A stretch of 64,000 bases of DNA from Scylla paramamosain. Its lineage: Eukaryota; Arthropoda; Malacostraca; Decapoda; Portunidae. The notes beneath the pieces were generated by a model. The model was given only the letters and a program-made list of their open reading frames with translations, was not told the origin of the DNA and ran no database searches. Position numbers and translations under genes: made by a program. Shown here one piece after another: positions 27,114 through 40,200 of the stretch (the first letter of the stretch is position 1; the number at the start of each line of letters is the position of its first letter). The DNA lies in NCBI RefSeq assembly GCF_035594125.1, contig NC_087185.1:10122501-10186500 (forward strand), in the 5' to 3' direction.

Positions 27114-28098
27114 ACACGCATTTAGTAAGGTTGCTCTGTTTCTCAATTAAGAGTGTTATTCATGAGTTTCAGCATATACACGAGTTTTTGCGTTTTTTGC
27201 AATGTGTTCTTTTTTTAACTATAAAACATTCATTATACACTTTTCTCGCAATGTCCCTTTGTTTCCCAATATAGAGTGCTTTGTATCCATTTTTGCGTTT
27301 TTTTTGTAGATAAGAAACTTAAAAACACTCAAAATATACATTTTTCGTAATGTTTTTCTGCTTCTTGATATTGGTTGGTTTGTTTTAGCGTTTTTCTACG
27401 TAAAACACTGTGAAGACACGTTTTCAGTAATTTTCTTTTCGATTCCCACATAGAGTGAGTTCCTTATTATTTATCATTTTGATGCCTAACATGCTGAAAA
27501 ACACTCAAAAGACAGATTTCTGGTAAGGTCTTTAATTTCCTCATATGCGAGGCCTTGCATGTCTTTTGAGCGTTTTAGAGTGTGTTACGCCATAAAGCAC
27601 TTAAAGGAAGGGCAATCGTATTACATATAAATAAAACCAAATTTTACCAAGAACTTGCCTTTAAGTGTTCTTGACCTCCTTACATACCAAAACGCTGAAA
27701 CGCATGCAAAATACATTTTATAGAGAAACAGAATAATATTACCAAATACATGTATTTTGAGTGTTTTTGATCATGTTATCTATAAAAACGCTTAAATTCA
27801 TGCAAAGAACCTTATGTTTGGGAAACTAAAGGACATTACGAGAAACGTGCATTATGAGTGTTTTTTAAGTTCCTTCAGTACCTAAAAGCTAAAACCTACA
27901 AATAACACTCTTTATTTAGAAAGAAAAATAATAAATAAAAAAATAAAAAAATGGGATTTTTTTTCTTTTTTTGTGATTCATCCTTATAGGTACCGAGATG
28001 ACAAAATTCTACAAAAATTCAAGGAATTTATGTGAAAAAAAGAACATTACAATAAAAGTTAATTATAGCTTTTTTTTCGGATTGTTATGCACCAAACC
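24705..28098 (-). repeat. 3.4-kb tandem duplication, copy 1
   Basis: Matches 28101-31512 in the same orientation with an offset of about 3.40-3.41 kb. Each copy spans three A/T tracts (24.9, 26.05 and 27.9 kb here) and includes one inverted E-I module. A 270-base sample near 25.02-25.29 kb differs at about nine sites, or about 96-97% identity by eye. The boundary at 28091-28101 joins caccaaacc of segment I to segment B sequence aaaacttatgc. The copy edges share the short box accaaa. Confidence 0.92.
27114..27560 (+). repeat. Inverted E-I module, copy 3
   Basis: Plus-oriented E to partial I inside a minus block, between cttttagtgtttttga and gcgaggccttgcat. About 60 bases of E are missing (cagcatatacacgag joins directly), a deletion shared with copy 4. 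Confidence 0.88.
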
Positions 28099-30520
28099 TC
28101 AAAACTTATGCAAAACACTCTTTATGGTGAAACAGATTAACATTACGAAAAACATGTATTTTGAATGTTTTTGATCATGTTTCCAATAAAAACGCTTAAA
28201 TACATGCAAAGAACCCTATTTTTTGGAAATGAAAGAACATTAGTAGAAACGTGTATTATGAGTTTTTAACTTTATTAATTACCAGAAAGCTAAAAGCCAC
28301 AAATAACACTCTTTATTAAGAAACAATAAATAAATTAAAAAAAACACACAATATTTTTTTTTTCCTTCTTATTAATCTTCACAGGTACTGAGATGCATAA
28401 ATTCGGGCAAAATTCAGGAACTTATGTGAAATAAGTGCATTATCAAAACAGTTAAATTTAGCTTTTTTTCGGACTGTTATGTACCAAACCCCTAAAGTGC
28501 ATGCAAAGGCATCTATATGAGGAAATTAAACGTCTTTGCCAGAAAAAAGGCTTATGAGTGTTTTTCAGCATGTTAGGAACCAAAACAATAAATAACATGG
28601 AAGTCAATCTATATGGGAATCCAAAACAAAATTACTAAAATCGTGTCTTTTCGGTGTTTTACGTAGAAAATCGCTAAAACGGATGCAAACCAACCAATAT
28701 GAAGAAATAAAATAACACTACCAAAAAGGTATATTTTGAGTGTTTTTCTAAATTGTTACCTACAAAAAACGCAAAAATGGAGGAAAAGCACTCTATATTG
28801 GGAAGCAAAAGCACATTACGAGAAACGTGTATAATAAGTGTTTCATAGTTTCATAAGAACTACAAGGCAAAAAACGCAAAAACTCGTGTATATAGAGAAG
28901 TTTCTTACATTCCAAAATGCTGAAACTCTGGAACAACTCTCTTAATTGATAAACAGAACAATCTTACTAAATGCGTGTTTTTTGAGTGTTTTTCACATCT
29001 TTTGTTACGAAAACCCCAAATTGAATGCGAAACCAGCTTTATGTGGGAAAAAATATGACATTACCAGAAAAAATGTCTCTTGAGTGTTTTTGAGCGTGTT
29101 AGGAAATAGAGCCCTAAAAATCAGGGCAATCACATTACATTGGAATAAAACCCATTTTTAACAAGAACTTGCCTTTAAGAGTATTTGAGCTCCTTATATA
29201 CCAAAACACTAAAATGCATGCAAAATACACTTTATGGTGAAACAGAAAAACATTACCAAAAACATGTATTTTGAGTGTTTTTGATCATGTTACCAATAAA
29301 AACGCTTAAATACATGCAAAGAACCCTATTTTTTGGAAATGAAAAGACATTACAAGAAACGTGTATTATGAGTGTTTTTCAGTTCATTAAGTATGAAAAA
29401 GGTAAAGGCCACAAATCGAGAAAAATTTATTGAGAAAAAAATAAATAAATAAAAAAAAAATAAATATTTTTTATTTTTATTCATCTTCACAGGTACTGAG
29501 GTACCAAAATTTGGGGAAAGTTCAGGAAATTATATGAAATAAGAACATTATCAAAAAAGTTAAATTTAGCTTTTTTTTTCGGTCTGTTATGTACCAAACC
29601 CCTAAAGTGCATGCAAAGCCACCTATATGGGGAAATTAAACGTCTTTGCCAGAAAACTGTTTTATGAGTGTTTTTTCAGCATGTTAGGAACCAACACGAT
29701 AAAACCCAAGGAAGTCAATCTATTTGGGAATCCAAAACAAAATTACTGAAAACGTGTCTTTTCGGTGTTTTACGTAGGAAACGCTAAAACGGATGCAAAC
29801 CAACTAAAATGAAGAAATAGAATAACAATACCAAAAAGGTATATTTTGAGTGTTTTTGAAATTGTTACCTACAAAAAACGTGAAAATGAATGGAAAGCAA
29901 AAGGCACCAAAAAGAATGTTAGGCACCAAAACGATAAATAATATGAAAGTCACTCTATATGGAAATCCAAAACAAAATTACTGGAAACGTGGCTTTTAAA
30001 AGATTTACGTACAAAAACGATAAAATGGATGCTAACTAACCAATATGAAGAAATAGAATAACATTACCAAAAAAATATATTTTGTGTGTTTTTGAGCTTG
30101 TTACATAAAAAAAAAAACGCGAAAATGGATACAAAGTAATCTATATAAGGAAAAAAAAAGGACATAATGAGAAACGTGTAAAATGAGTGTTTTATAGTTT
30201 CACCAAAATCACAAGGCAAAAAACGCAAAAAGTCGACTGTATGGAGAAGTTTCTAAAATACCAAAATATTGAAACTCATGAATAACTCATTTAATCCTTG
30301 CTAAATGCGTGTATTTTGAGTGTTTTCTTACATTCTTAGTTACCAAAACTCCAAATTTCATGCGAAACTATCTTTATACGGGAGAAAAAATGACATTACC
30401 AGAAAAGTGTCTTTGAGTGTTTTTGAGCGTGTTAGGCAATAAAGCACTAAAAAGCAGGGCAATCACATTACATAAGAATAAAACCAACTTTTACGAAGAA
30501 CTTGCCTTTTAGTGTTTTTG
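27561..30520 (-). repeat. Minus-oriented HOR block containing the 3.4-kb duplication boundary
   Basis: D to A of one HOR, then the duplication joint at 28091-28101, then A/T tracts near 28.3 and 29.45 kb. It repeats the H-to-F jump at about 29900 (aggcaccaaaaagaatgtt) seen at 26.5 kb. No gene is seen. Confidence 0.87.
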
Positions 30521-31512
30521 GGAACGCATTTAGTAAGGTTGCTCTGTTTCTCAATTAAGAGTGTTATTCATAAGTTTCAGCATATACACGAGTTTTTGCG
30601 TTTTTTGCATTGTGTTTTTTTTTACTATAAAACATTCATTATACACTTTTCTCGCAATGTCCCTTTCTTTCCCAATATAGAGTGCTTTGTATCCATTTTA
30701 GCGTTTTTTTTTGTAGGTAACAAACTTAAAAACACTCAAAATATACATTTTTCGTAATGTTTTTCTGCTTCTTGATATTGGTTGGTTTGTATCAGTTTTA
30801 GCGTTTTTCTACGTAAAACACTGAGAAGACACGTTTTCAGTAATTTTCTTTTCGATTCCCACATAGAGTGAGTTCCTTATTATTTATCATTTTGGTGCCT
30901 AATATGCTGAAAAACACTCAAAAGACAGATTTCTGGTAAGGTCTTTAATTTCCTCATATGCGAGGCCTTGCATATCTTTTGAGCGTTTTTGAGCGTGTTA
31001 CGCCATAAAGCACTTAAAGGAAGGGCAATCGTATTACATATGAATAAAACCAAATTTTACCAAGAACTTGCCTTTAAGTGTTCTTGACCTTCTTACATAC
31101 CAAAACGTTGAAACGCATGCAAAATACATTTTATGGAGAAACAATAATATTACCAAATACATGTATTTTGAGTGTTTTTGATCATGTTATATATAAAAAC
31201 GCTTAAATTCATGTAAAGAACCTTATGTTTGGGAAACTAAAGGACATTACGAGAAACGTGTATTATGAGTGTTTTTTAAGTTCCTTCAGTACCTAAAAGC
31301 TAAAACCCACAAATAACACTCTTTATTTAGAAAGAAAAATACTAAATAAAAAAATAAAAAAATTGAGATTTTTTTTTCTTTTTTTGTGATTCATCCTTAT
31401 AGGTACCGAGATGACAAAATTCTACCAAAATTCAGGGAATTGATGTGGAAAAAAGAACATTACAATAAAAGTTAATTATAGCTTTTTTTTTCGGATTGTT
31501 ATGTACCAAACC
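28101..31512 (-). repeat. 3.4-kb tandem duplication, copy 2
   Basis: Second copy of 24705-28098. It ends at gtaccaaaccc near 31512, after which the sequence carries on as ordinary segment I (taaagtgcatgcaaagc), whereas copy 1 jumps back to segment B. It keeps every private landmark of copy 1, including the lost part of E in the module and the attgagaaaaatttattgag doubling before the A/T tract near 29.43 kb. Confidence 0.92.
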
Positions 31513-34395
31513 CTAAAGTGCATGCAAAGCACTTTAGGAAGTGAAACGACTTTACCAGAAACCTGTCTTTTCACTGTTTTTCAGCATGTTAGGCATCAAA
31601 ACGATAAATAATATGGAAGTCAGTCAATATGTGAATCCAAAACAAAAATACTGAAAACGTGTCTTTTCAGTGTTTTAGGTAGAAAAAACGGTAAAGCGAA
31701 TGCAAACTAACCTATATGAAGAAATAGAATAACATTTCCAAAAAAGATATATTTTTAGTGTTTTTGAGCTTGTTACAAAAAAAAAATGCAAAAATGGATG
31801 TAAAGCACTCTATATTAGGAAACAAAAGGACATTACGAGAAACGTGTATAATGAGTGTTTTATAGTTTTAAAAGAACCACAAGGCAATAAACGCAAAAAC
31901 TCGTGTATATAGAGAAACTTACCAAATGATGAAATGCTTGAATAACAGTTTAAGTCGATAAACAGAACTACCTTACCAAATTGTGTATTTTGAGTGTTTT
32001 TCAAATTCTTCGTTACGAAAATGCCACATTACATGCGAAACTACCTTCATGTGGGGAAAAAAAAATGACATTACCAAAAAAGTGTCTTTTTAGTGTTTTT
32101 GAGCGTGATATGCAACAAAGCACAAAACAACAGAACAATCACATTACATGGGAATAAAACCAACTTTTACGAAGAACTTGCCTTTAAGTGTTTTTTAACT
32201 CCTTACATACCAAATCGCTAAAACGCATGCAAAACACCTTTTATGGAGAAACAGAATAACATTACCAAAAACATGTATTTTGAGTGTTTTTGATCATTTA
32301 ACCTATAAAAACGCTTAAATACATGTAAAGAACCCTATGTTTGTGTAACAAAAGAACGTTTCGAAAATCGTGTAATATGAGTGTTTTTAAGTTCCCTAAG
32401 TACTAAAAAGCTAAAACCCACAAATAACACTCTTTATAGAGACAAAAAAAAAAAAAAATTTTGTTATTCATCTTCATAGGTATGGAGATGCCAAAATTCT
32501 GGCAAAATTCATGGAAATAAAAAAAAAAATCATTATAAAAAAAATAATTTTAGCTTTTTTCTGGAGTTATGTACAAATCATGAAGTGCATGCAAATCCAC
32601 CTATATGGGGAAATTACACGACTTTACCAGAAACCTGTCTTTTGAGTGTTTTTTCAGGAATTTCAACAATATTACTGAAAACGTGTCTTTTCAGTGATTT
32701 ACGGAGAAAAACGCTAAAACGGATGTAAACAAACCAGTATGAAGAAATAGAATAACATTACCAAAAAATATATATTTTGATGTGTTTTTGAGCTTGTTAC
32801 CTACAAAAAATGCAAAAATGGATGGAAAGCACTTTATATTGCCAAAGAAAAGAACATTACCAGAAATGTGTATGAGTGTTTTATAGTTTCAAAAGAACCA
32901 CAAGGTAAAAAACTCAAAAACTCGTGTACATAAAGAAGTTTCTTATATACCAAGGAGCTGAAACTCATGAATAAAACTTTTAATTTTGAAACAGAAATAC
33001 CTTATTAAATGTTTGTATTAGAAAAGTTTCTTACATACCAAAATGCTGAAACTCAAGAATACCACTTTTAATTAAGAAATAGAACAACCTTACTAAATGC
33101 TTGTGTTTTAAGTTTTTTTTTCACATTCTTAGTTACCAAAACCCCAAAACCCAAAAACCCAAAAAAATGATATTACCAAAAAAGTGTCTTTTGAATGTTT
33201 TTGAGCGTGTTAAGCAGTAAAGCACTAATATTATATGGGAATAAAAACAACTTGCCTTTAAGTGTGTTTGAGCTCATTACATACCAAAACGCTAAAACGT
33301 ATGCAAAGCATATTTTATGGAGAAACAGAATAAAATTACCAAAAACATATATTTTGAGTGTTTTTGATCATGTTATCTATAAAACGCTTAAATGCATGCA
33401 AAGAACCTTATGTTTGCTAAACGAAAGGACATTACGAGAAATGTGCATTATAAGTGTTTTTAAGTTCCTTAAGTACCAAAAAGCTAAAACCCACAAATAA
33501 CACTCTTTATTTAGAAAAAATGTAAGAAAATAAAAAAATAGGATTTTTTTTTTGTTATTCATCTTTATAGGTACCGAGATGCCAAAATTCGGGGAAAATT
33601 AAGGGCTATTATATGATAAAAGAAAATTATCAAAAAAGTAAATTTTAGCTTTTTTTTCGGACTCTTATGTACCAAACCCTAAAGTGCATGCAAAGACTCC
33701 TATATGAGGAAATTAAACGACCTTACCAGAAATCTGTTTTTTGAGTGTTTTTCAGCATGTTAGGCACAAAAACGATAAATAATAAGTAACTCACTCTATA
33801 TGAGAATCCAAAACAAAATTGCTGAAAACGTGTCTTTTCAGTGTTTTACGTAGAAAAACGCTAAAACGGATGCAAACCAACCAATATCAAGAAATAGAAA
33901 AACATTACCAAAAAGGTATATTTTGAGTGTTTTTGAGCTTGTTACCTACAAAAAACGAGAAAATTGATGCAAAGCACTCTATATTACAAAACAAAAGGAC
34001 TTTGCAAGAAAAGTGTATAATGAGATTTTTATAGTTCAAAGGAACCAAAAGGCAAAAAAACACAAAAACTAGTGTATATAAAGAAGGTTCTTAGATACCA
34101 AAATGCTGAAACTAATGAATAACACTCTTAATTGAGAAACAGAACAACCTAACTAAATGCGTGTATTTTAAGTGCTTTTCACATTCTTAGTTACCAAAAC
34201 CTCAAATTGCATGCGAAACCACCTTTATGTGAGAAAAAAAATGATATTACCAGAAAAGTGTCTTTTAAGTGTTTTTTTTGAGCGTTATAGGCAATAAAGC
34301 ACTAAAAAGCAGGGCAATCATATTACATTGGAATAACACCAATTTATACCAAAAATTTGCCTTTAAGTGTTTTTGAGCTCCTTATGTACCAAACC
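29945..34395 (-). repeat. Inverted duplication, left arm (partner 37765-42095)
   Basis: Landmarks pair with a coordinate sum of about 72.05-72.16 kb: module 30521-30974 with 41092-41569; the gtacataaagaagtttctt / E-duplicated stretch at about 32.93-33.10 kb with 39.0-39.17 kb; the gtaagaaaataaaaaaatagg tract at 33.53 with 38.60 kb; and ctccttatgtaccaaaccgc at 34.38 with gcggtttggtacataaggag at 37.77 kb. Confidence 0.75.
30521..30974 (+). repeat. Inverted E-I module, copy 4
   Basis: Plus-oriented E to partial I inside a minus block. The entry breakpoint is slightly altered (tgtttttgggaacgcattta rather than gacacgcattta). It shares the internal E deletion of copy 3, as expected from the tandem duplication. 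Confidence 0.88.
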
Positions 34396-37191
34396 GCTAA
34401 AACGCATGCAAAACAAACTTTATTGAGAAACATAATAACGCTACCAAAAATATGTATTTTGAGTGTTTTCATCATGTTATCTATAAAAACGCTAAAATAC
34501 ATGCAAAGAACATTATGTTTGGGAAAGAAAAGGACATTACGAGAAACGTGTATTATGAGTGTTTTTTTAGTTCCTTAAGTACCAAAAACCTAAAACCCAC
34601 AAATAACACTCTTTATTTAGATAATAAAAAATAAAAAAATAAAAATAATAGGATTTTTTTTTTTTTGTTATTCATCTTGAAAGGTACCGAGATGCCAAAA
34701 TTCTGTGAAAATTCAGGGCAATCATATGATAAAAGAATATTATCAAAAAAGTTAATTTCAGCAATTTTTTTCGGACTGTTATGTACCAAACCCTAAAGTG
34801 CATGCAAAGCCTTTTATATGAGGAAATTAAACGACCGTACCAGAAATCTGTTTTTTGAGTGTGTTTTTTTTAGCATGTTAAGCACCAAAACGATAAATAA
34901 TAAGGAACTCACTCTATATGGGAATCCAAAACAAATTACTGAAAACGTGTCTTCTTAGTGTTTTACGTAGAAAAACGCTAAAACGGATGCAAAGCAACCA
35001 ATATCAAGAAATAGAAAAACGTTACTAAAAAGGTATATTTTGATTGTTTTTGTGCTTGTTACCTACAAAAAATGCGAAAATTGATGCAAAGCACACTATA
35101 TTGGGAAACAAAAGGACATTGCAAGAAAATTGTATAATGAGTGTTTTATAGTTCAAATGAACCACAAGGCAAAAAAACGCAAAATCTCGTGTATATGGAG
35201 AGGTTTCCTAGATACAAAAATGCTAAAACTCATGTATAACACTCCTAATTGAGAAACAGAACAACCTTAATAAATGCGTGTATTTTGAGTGCTTTTCACA
35301 TTCTTTGTTACCAAAACCTTCAAATTCCATGCGGAAATAGATTTGTAGAAAAAAAAATGACATTACCAGAAAAGTATCTTTTGAGTGTTTTTGAGCGTGA
35401 TAGGCAATAAAGCACTAAAATGGCAATCACATTACATTGGAGAAAAGCGAATTTTTACGAAGAACTTGCCTTTAAGTGTTTTTGAGCTACTTATATACAA
35501 AAACACTAAAACGCATGCAAAACACTCTTTATGGTGAAACAGAATAACATTACCAAAAACATGTATTTTGAGTATTTTTGATCATGTTACCAATAAAAAC
35601 GCTTAAATACATGTAAAGAACACTATTTTTGGGAAAGGAAAGGAGATTACGAGAAACGTGTATTATGAGTTTTTAAGTTCATTAATTACCAAAAAGCTAA
35701 AAGCCACAAATAATATTCTTTATTGAGAAACAATAAATAAATAAAAAAAAATATCATATTTTTTTCTTTCTTATTCATCTTCACAGGTACCGAGGTGCCA
35801 AAATTCAAGCAAAATTCAGGAAATTATGTGAAATAAGAACATTATCAAAAAAGTTATATTTAGGGTTTTGTTTCGGAGTGTTATATACCAAACCTATAAA
35901 ATGCATGCAAAGCCACTTATATGGGGAAATTAAATGTCTTTGCCAGAAAACGGTCTCATGAGTGTTTTTCAGCATGTTAGGAACCAACACGATAAAATAA
36001 CATGAAAGTCATTCTATATGGGAATCCAAAACAAAATTATGAAAAACGTGTCTTTTCGGTGTTTTACGTAGAAAAACGCTAAAACGAATGCAAACCAACC
36101 AATATGAAGAAATTAAATAACATTACCAAAAAGGTATATTTTGAGTGTTTTTGAAATTGTTACCTACAAAAAAACGCAAAAAAATGCTGGAAAGCACTCT
36201 ATATTGGGAAGCAAAATAACATTACGAGAATCGTGTATAATGAGTGTTTTATAGTTTCACAAGAACTACAAAGCAAAAAACGCAAAAAATCGTGTATATA
36301 GAGATATTTCTTACATTCCAAAATGCTGAAACTCTGGAAAAACACTCTTAATTGAGAAACAGAACAATCTTACTAAATGCGTGTATTTTGAGAGCTTTTC
36401 ACATTCTTAGTTACCAAAACCTCAAATTGCATGCTAAACCAGCTTTATGTGGGAAAAAAATGACACTACCAGAAAAATGTCTTTTGAATGTTTTTGAGCA
36501 TGTTAGGGAATACAGCACTAAAAAGCAGGGCAATCACATTACATAGGAATAAAACCAATTTTTAACAAGAAATTGCCTTTAAGTGTATTTGAGCTAATTA
36601 TATACCAAAACACTAAAATGCATGCAAAATACACTTTATGGTGAAACAGAATAACATTACCATAAACATGTATTTTGAGTGTTTTTGATCTTGTTACCAA
36701 TAAAAACGCTTAAATACATGCAACGAATCCTATTTTCGGGAAATGAAAGGACATTACAAGAAACGTGTATTATTAGTGTTTTTAAGTTCCTTAAGTAACA
36801 AAAAAGCTAAAACCCACAAATAACACTCTTTATAGAGAGAAAAAAAAAAAAGAAAAGAAAATATGATTTTTTTTTTGTTATTCATTTTCATAGGTACTAA
36901 TATGCCAAAATTCTAGCAATATTTTTTGGTAATCGAAAACAAAATTACTGAAAACGTGTCTTTTCGGTATCACATTACTTTTCGGTCACATTATATTGGA
37001 ATAAAACCAATTTTACCAAGAACTTGCCTTTAAGTGTTTTTAAGCTCCTTACATACCAAAACGGGAAAACGCATGCAAAATACATTTTATGCAGAAACAG
37101 AATAACATTACCAAATACATGTATTTTGAGTGTTTTTGATCATATTATCTATAAAAAAGCTTTGGGAAACGAAAGAATATTACAAGAAACG
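30975..37191 (-). repeat. Minus-oriented HOR block
   Basis: About six HOR copies with A/T tracts near 31.4, 32.4, 33.5, 34.6, 35.7 and 36.9 kb. Segments D to G are lost at about 36960-36995, where H joins C through a short doubled motif. It has inverted partners at both 37765-42095 and about 45.0-50.4 kb. It ends within segment A at the fold-back of 37161-37257. No gene is seen. Confidence 0.87.
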
Positions 37192-37257
37192 TTCTTTTGC
37201 CCGAAAATAATAAGACACTCATTATACATATTTCTCGTAATGTCCTTTTGTTTCCAA
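37161..37257. repeat. Short fold-back at the 37191 orientation switch
   Basis: tttgggaaacgaaagaatat at 37161 onward (minus segment A) is complementary over about 30 bases to 37229-37257 (tttctcgtaatgtccttttg, plus segment F), with a loop of about 37 bases. About 26 of 31 positions match. A and F are related monomers, so the switch took place between paralogous segments rather than exact copies. Confidence 0.7.
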
Positions 37258-40200
37258 ATAGGTAGTGCTTTGCATCCATTTTCGCGATTTATGTAGGTAA
37301 CGAGCTCAAAAACACTCAAAAATATACCTTTTTGGTAATGTTATTCTATTTCTTCATGTTGGTTTGTTTTCATCTGTTTTAGCGTTTTTCTACTTAAAAC
37401 ACCGAAAAGACACGTTTTCAGTAATTTTGTTTTCTATTCTCAAATAATAGTGCCAGAATTTTGGCATCTTAGTACCTATGAAGATGAATATAAAAAGATA
37501 GAATTATATTTTCTTTTCTTTGTTTTTCTCTCTATAAAGAGTGTTATTTGTGGGTTTTAGCTTTTTTAGTACTTAAGGAACTTAAAAACACTCATAATAC
37601 ACGTTTCTCGAAATGTCCTTTCGTTTCCCTAAATTAGGGTTCTTTGCATGTATTTAAGCGTTTTTATTGGTAACATAATCAAAAACACTCCAAATACATG
37701 TTTTTGGTAATGTTATTCTGTTTCTCCTTAAAGTTTGTTTTGCATGCGTTTTAGCGGTTTGGTACATAAGGAGCTTAAAATGTAATGTAATATTCCAATG
37801 TAATATGATTGCCTTGCTTTTTAGTGCTTTATTGCCTATAACGCTCAAAAAACACTTAAAAGACACTTTTCTAGTAGAGTCATTTTTTTTTTCTCACATA
37901 AAGGTGGTTTCGCAAGCAATTTTAAGTTTTGGTAACTATGAATGTGAAAACCACTCAAAATACACGCATTTAGTAAGGTTGTTCTGTTTTTCAATTAAGA
38001 GTGTTGTTCATGAGTTTCAGCATTTTGGTATCTAGGAACCTTCTCCATATATACGAGTTTTTGTGTTTTTTGCCTTTTGGTTCTTTTGAACTATAAAAAA
38101 CTCATTATACACTTTTCTTGCAAAGTCCTTTTGTTTTCTAATATAGAGTGCTTTGCCTCAATTTTTGCGTTTTTTGTAGGTAACAAGCTCAAAAACACTC
38201 AAAATATACCTTTTTGGTAATGTTTTTCTATTTTATGATATTGGTTGGTTTGCATCCGTTTTAGCGTTTTTCTACGTAAAACACTGAGGAGACACGTTTT
38301 AAGCAATTTTGTTTTGGATTCTCATATAGAGTGAGTTCCTTATTATTTATCGTGTTTGTGCCTAACATGCTGAAAAACACTCAAAAAACAGATATCTGGT
38401 AAGGTCGTTTAATTTCCTCATATAGGAGTCTTTGGATGCACTTTAGGGTTTGGTACATAAGAGTCCGAAAAAATAAGCTAAAATTAACTTTTTTCATAAT
38501 TTTCTTATATCATATAATAGCCCCGAATTTTCCTAGAATTTTGGCATCTCGGTACCTATGAAGATGAATAAGAAAATCGTTTTTTTTTTATTTTCTTACT
38601 TTTTTTGTAAATAAAGAGTTATTTGTGGGTTTTAGCTTTTTGGTACTTTAGGAACTTAAAAAACACTGATAATACACATTTCTCGTAATGTCCTTTCGTT
38701 TCGCAAACATAAGGTTCTTTGCATGCATTTGAGCGTTTTTATAGATAACATAATAAAAAAAACACTCAAAATACATGTTTTTTGTAATTTTATTCTGTTT
38801 CTCCATAAGAGATGTTTTCCATGTGTTTCAGCGTTTTGTTATGTAATGAGCTCAAAAACACTTAAAGGGAAGTTCTTGGTAAAAGTTGTTTTTATTCCCA
38901 TGTAATGTGATTGCCCTGCTTTTTAGTGCTTTATTGCATAACTAAGAATGTGAAAAAACTCAAAACACAGGCATTTAGTAAGGTTGTTCTATTTCTTAAT
39001 TAAAAGTGTTATTCATGAGTTTCAGCATTTTGGTATGTAATAAATTTTCTAATACACACATTTGGTAAGGTATTTCTGTTTGAAAATTTTAAGGGTTTTT
39101 TTCATGAGTTTCAGCTCTTTGGTATGTAAGAAACTTCTTTATGTACACGAGTTTTTGAGTTTTTTACCTTGTGGTTCTTTTGAAACTATAAAACAATCAT
39201 ACACGTTTCTCGTAATGTCCTTTTCTTTGCCAATATGAAGTACTTTCCATCCATTTTTGCATTTTTTGTAGTTAACAAGCTCAAAAAACACATCAAAATA
39301 TATATTTTTGGTAATGTTATTCTATTTTTTCATATTGGTTTGTTTACATCCGTTTTAGCGTTTTTCTACGTAAATCACTGAAAAGACACGTTTTAAGCAA
39401 TATTGTTAAAATTACTGAAAAAAACTCAAAATACAGGTTTCCATTAAAGTCGTGTAATTTCCCCATTTAGGTGGATTTGCATGCACTTCAGGGTTTGTAC
39501 ATAACTCCGGCAAAAAGCTAAAATTATTTTTTTTTACATTGATTTTTATTTTTTTTTTTATTTCCATGAATTTTGCCAGAATTTTGGCATCTCCGTGCCT
39601 ATGAAGATGAATAACAAATTTTTTTTCTCTCTATAAAGAGTGTTATTTATGGGGTTTTAGCTTTTTGGTACTTAAGGAACTTGAAAACACTCATAATACA
39701 CGATTTTCGTAATGTCCTTTTCTTATACAAACATAGGGTTCTTTACATGTATTTAAGTGTTTTTATAGGTTACATGATCAAAAACACTCAAAATACATGT
39801 TTTTTGGTAATGTTATTCTGTTTCACCATAAAAGGTGTTTTGCATGCGTTTTAGCAATTTGGTATGTAAGGAGTTAAAAAACACTTAAAGGCAAGTTCTT
39901 CGTAAAAGTTAGTTTTATTCCCATGTAATGTGATTGTTATGCTTTTTAGTATTTTGTTGCATATCACGCTCAAAAATACTAAAAAAGACACTTTTTTGGT
40001 AATGTCATTTTTTTTCCCACATGAAGATAGTTTCGCATGTAATTTGTCATTTTCGTAACTAAGAATGTGAAAAACACTCAAAATACACAATTTGGAAAGG
40101 TAGTTCTGTTTATCGATTAAAAGTGTTATTCATGCATTTCATCATTTGGTAAGTTTCTCTATTTACACGAGTCTTTGCGTTTATTGCCTTATGGTTCTTT

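Noticed and set aside
33141..33168. ccccaaaacccaaaaaccc run as a ciliate-like telomere or developmental end
   Set aside because: There are only three irregular units, arising where the usual accaaaaccccaaatt of segment D was locally duplicated. It is internal and unique in the window.
23574..33500. Repeated peptides in frames at 23574-23813 and 33195-33500 that share about 40 residues
   Set aside because: The likeness follows from duplicated satellite DNA. Silent-versus-replacement preference is not apparent, and length is set by chance stops.
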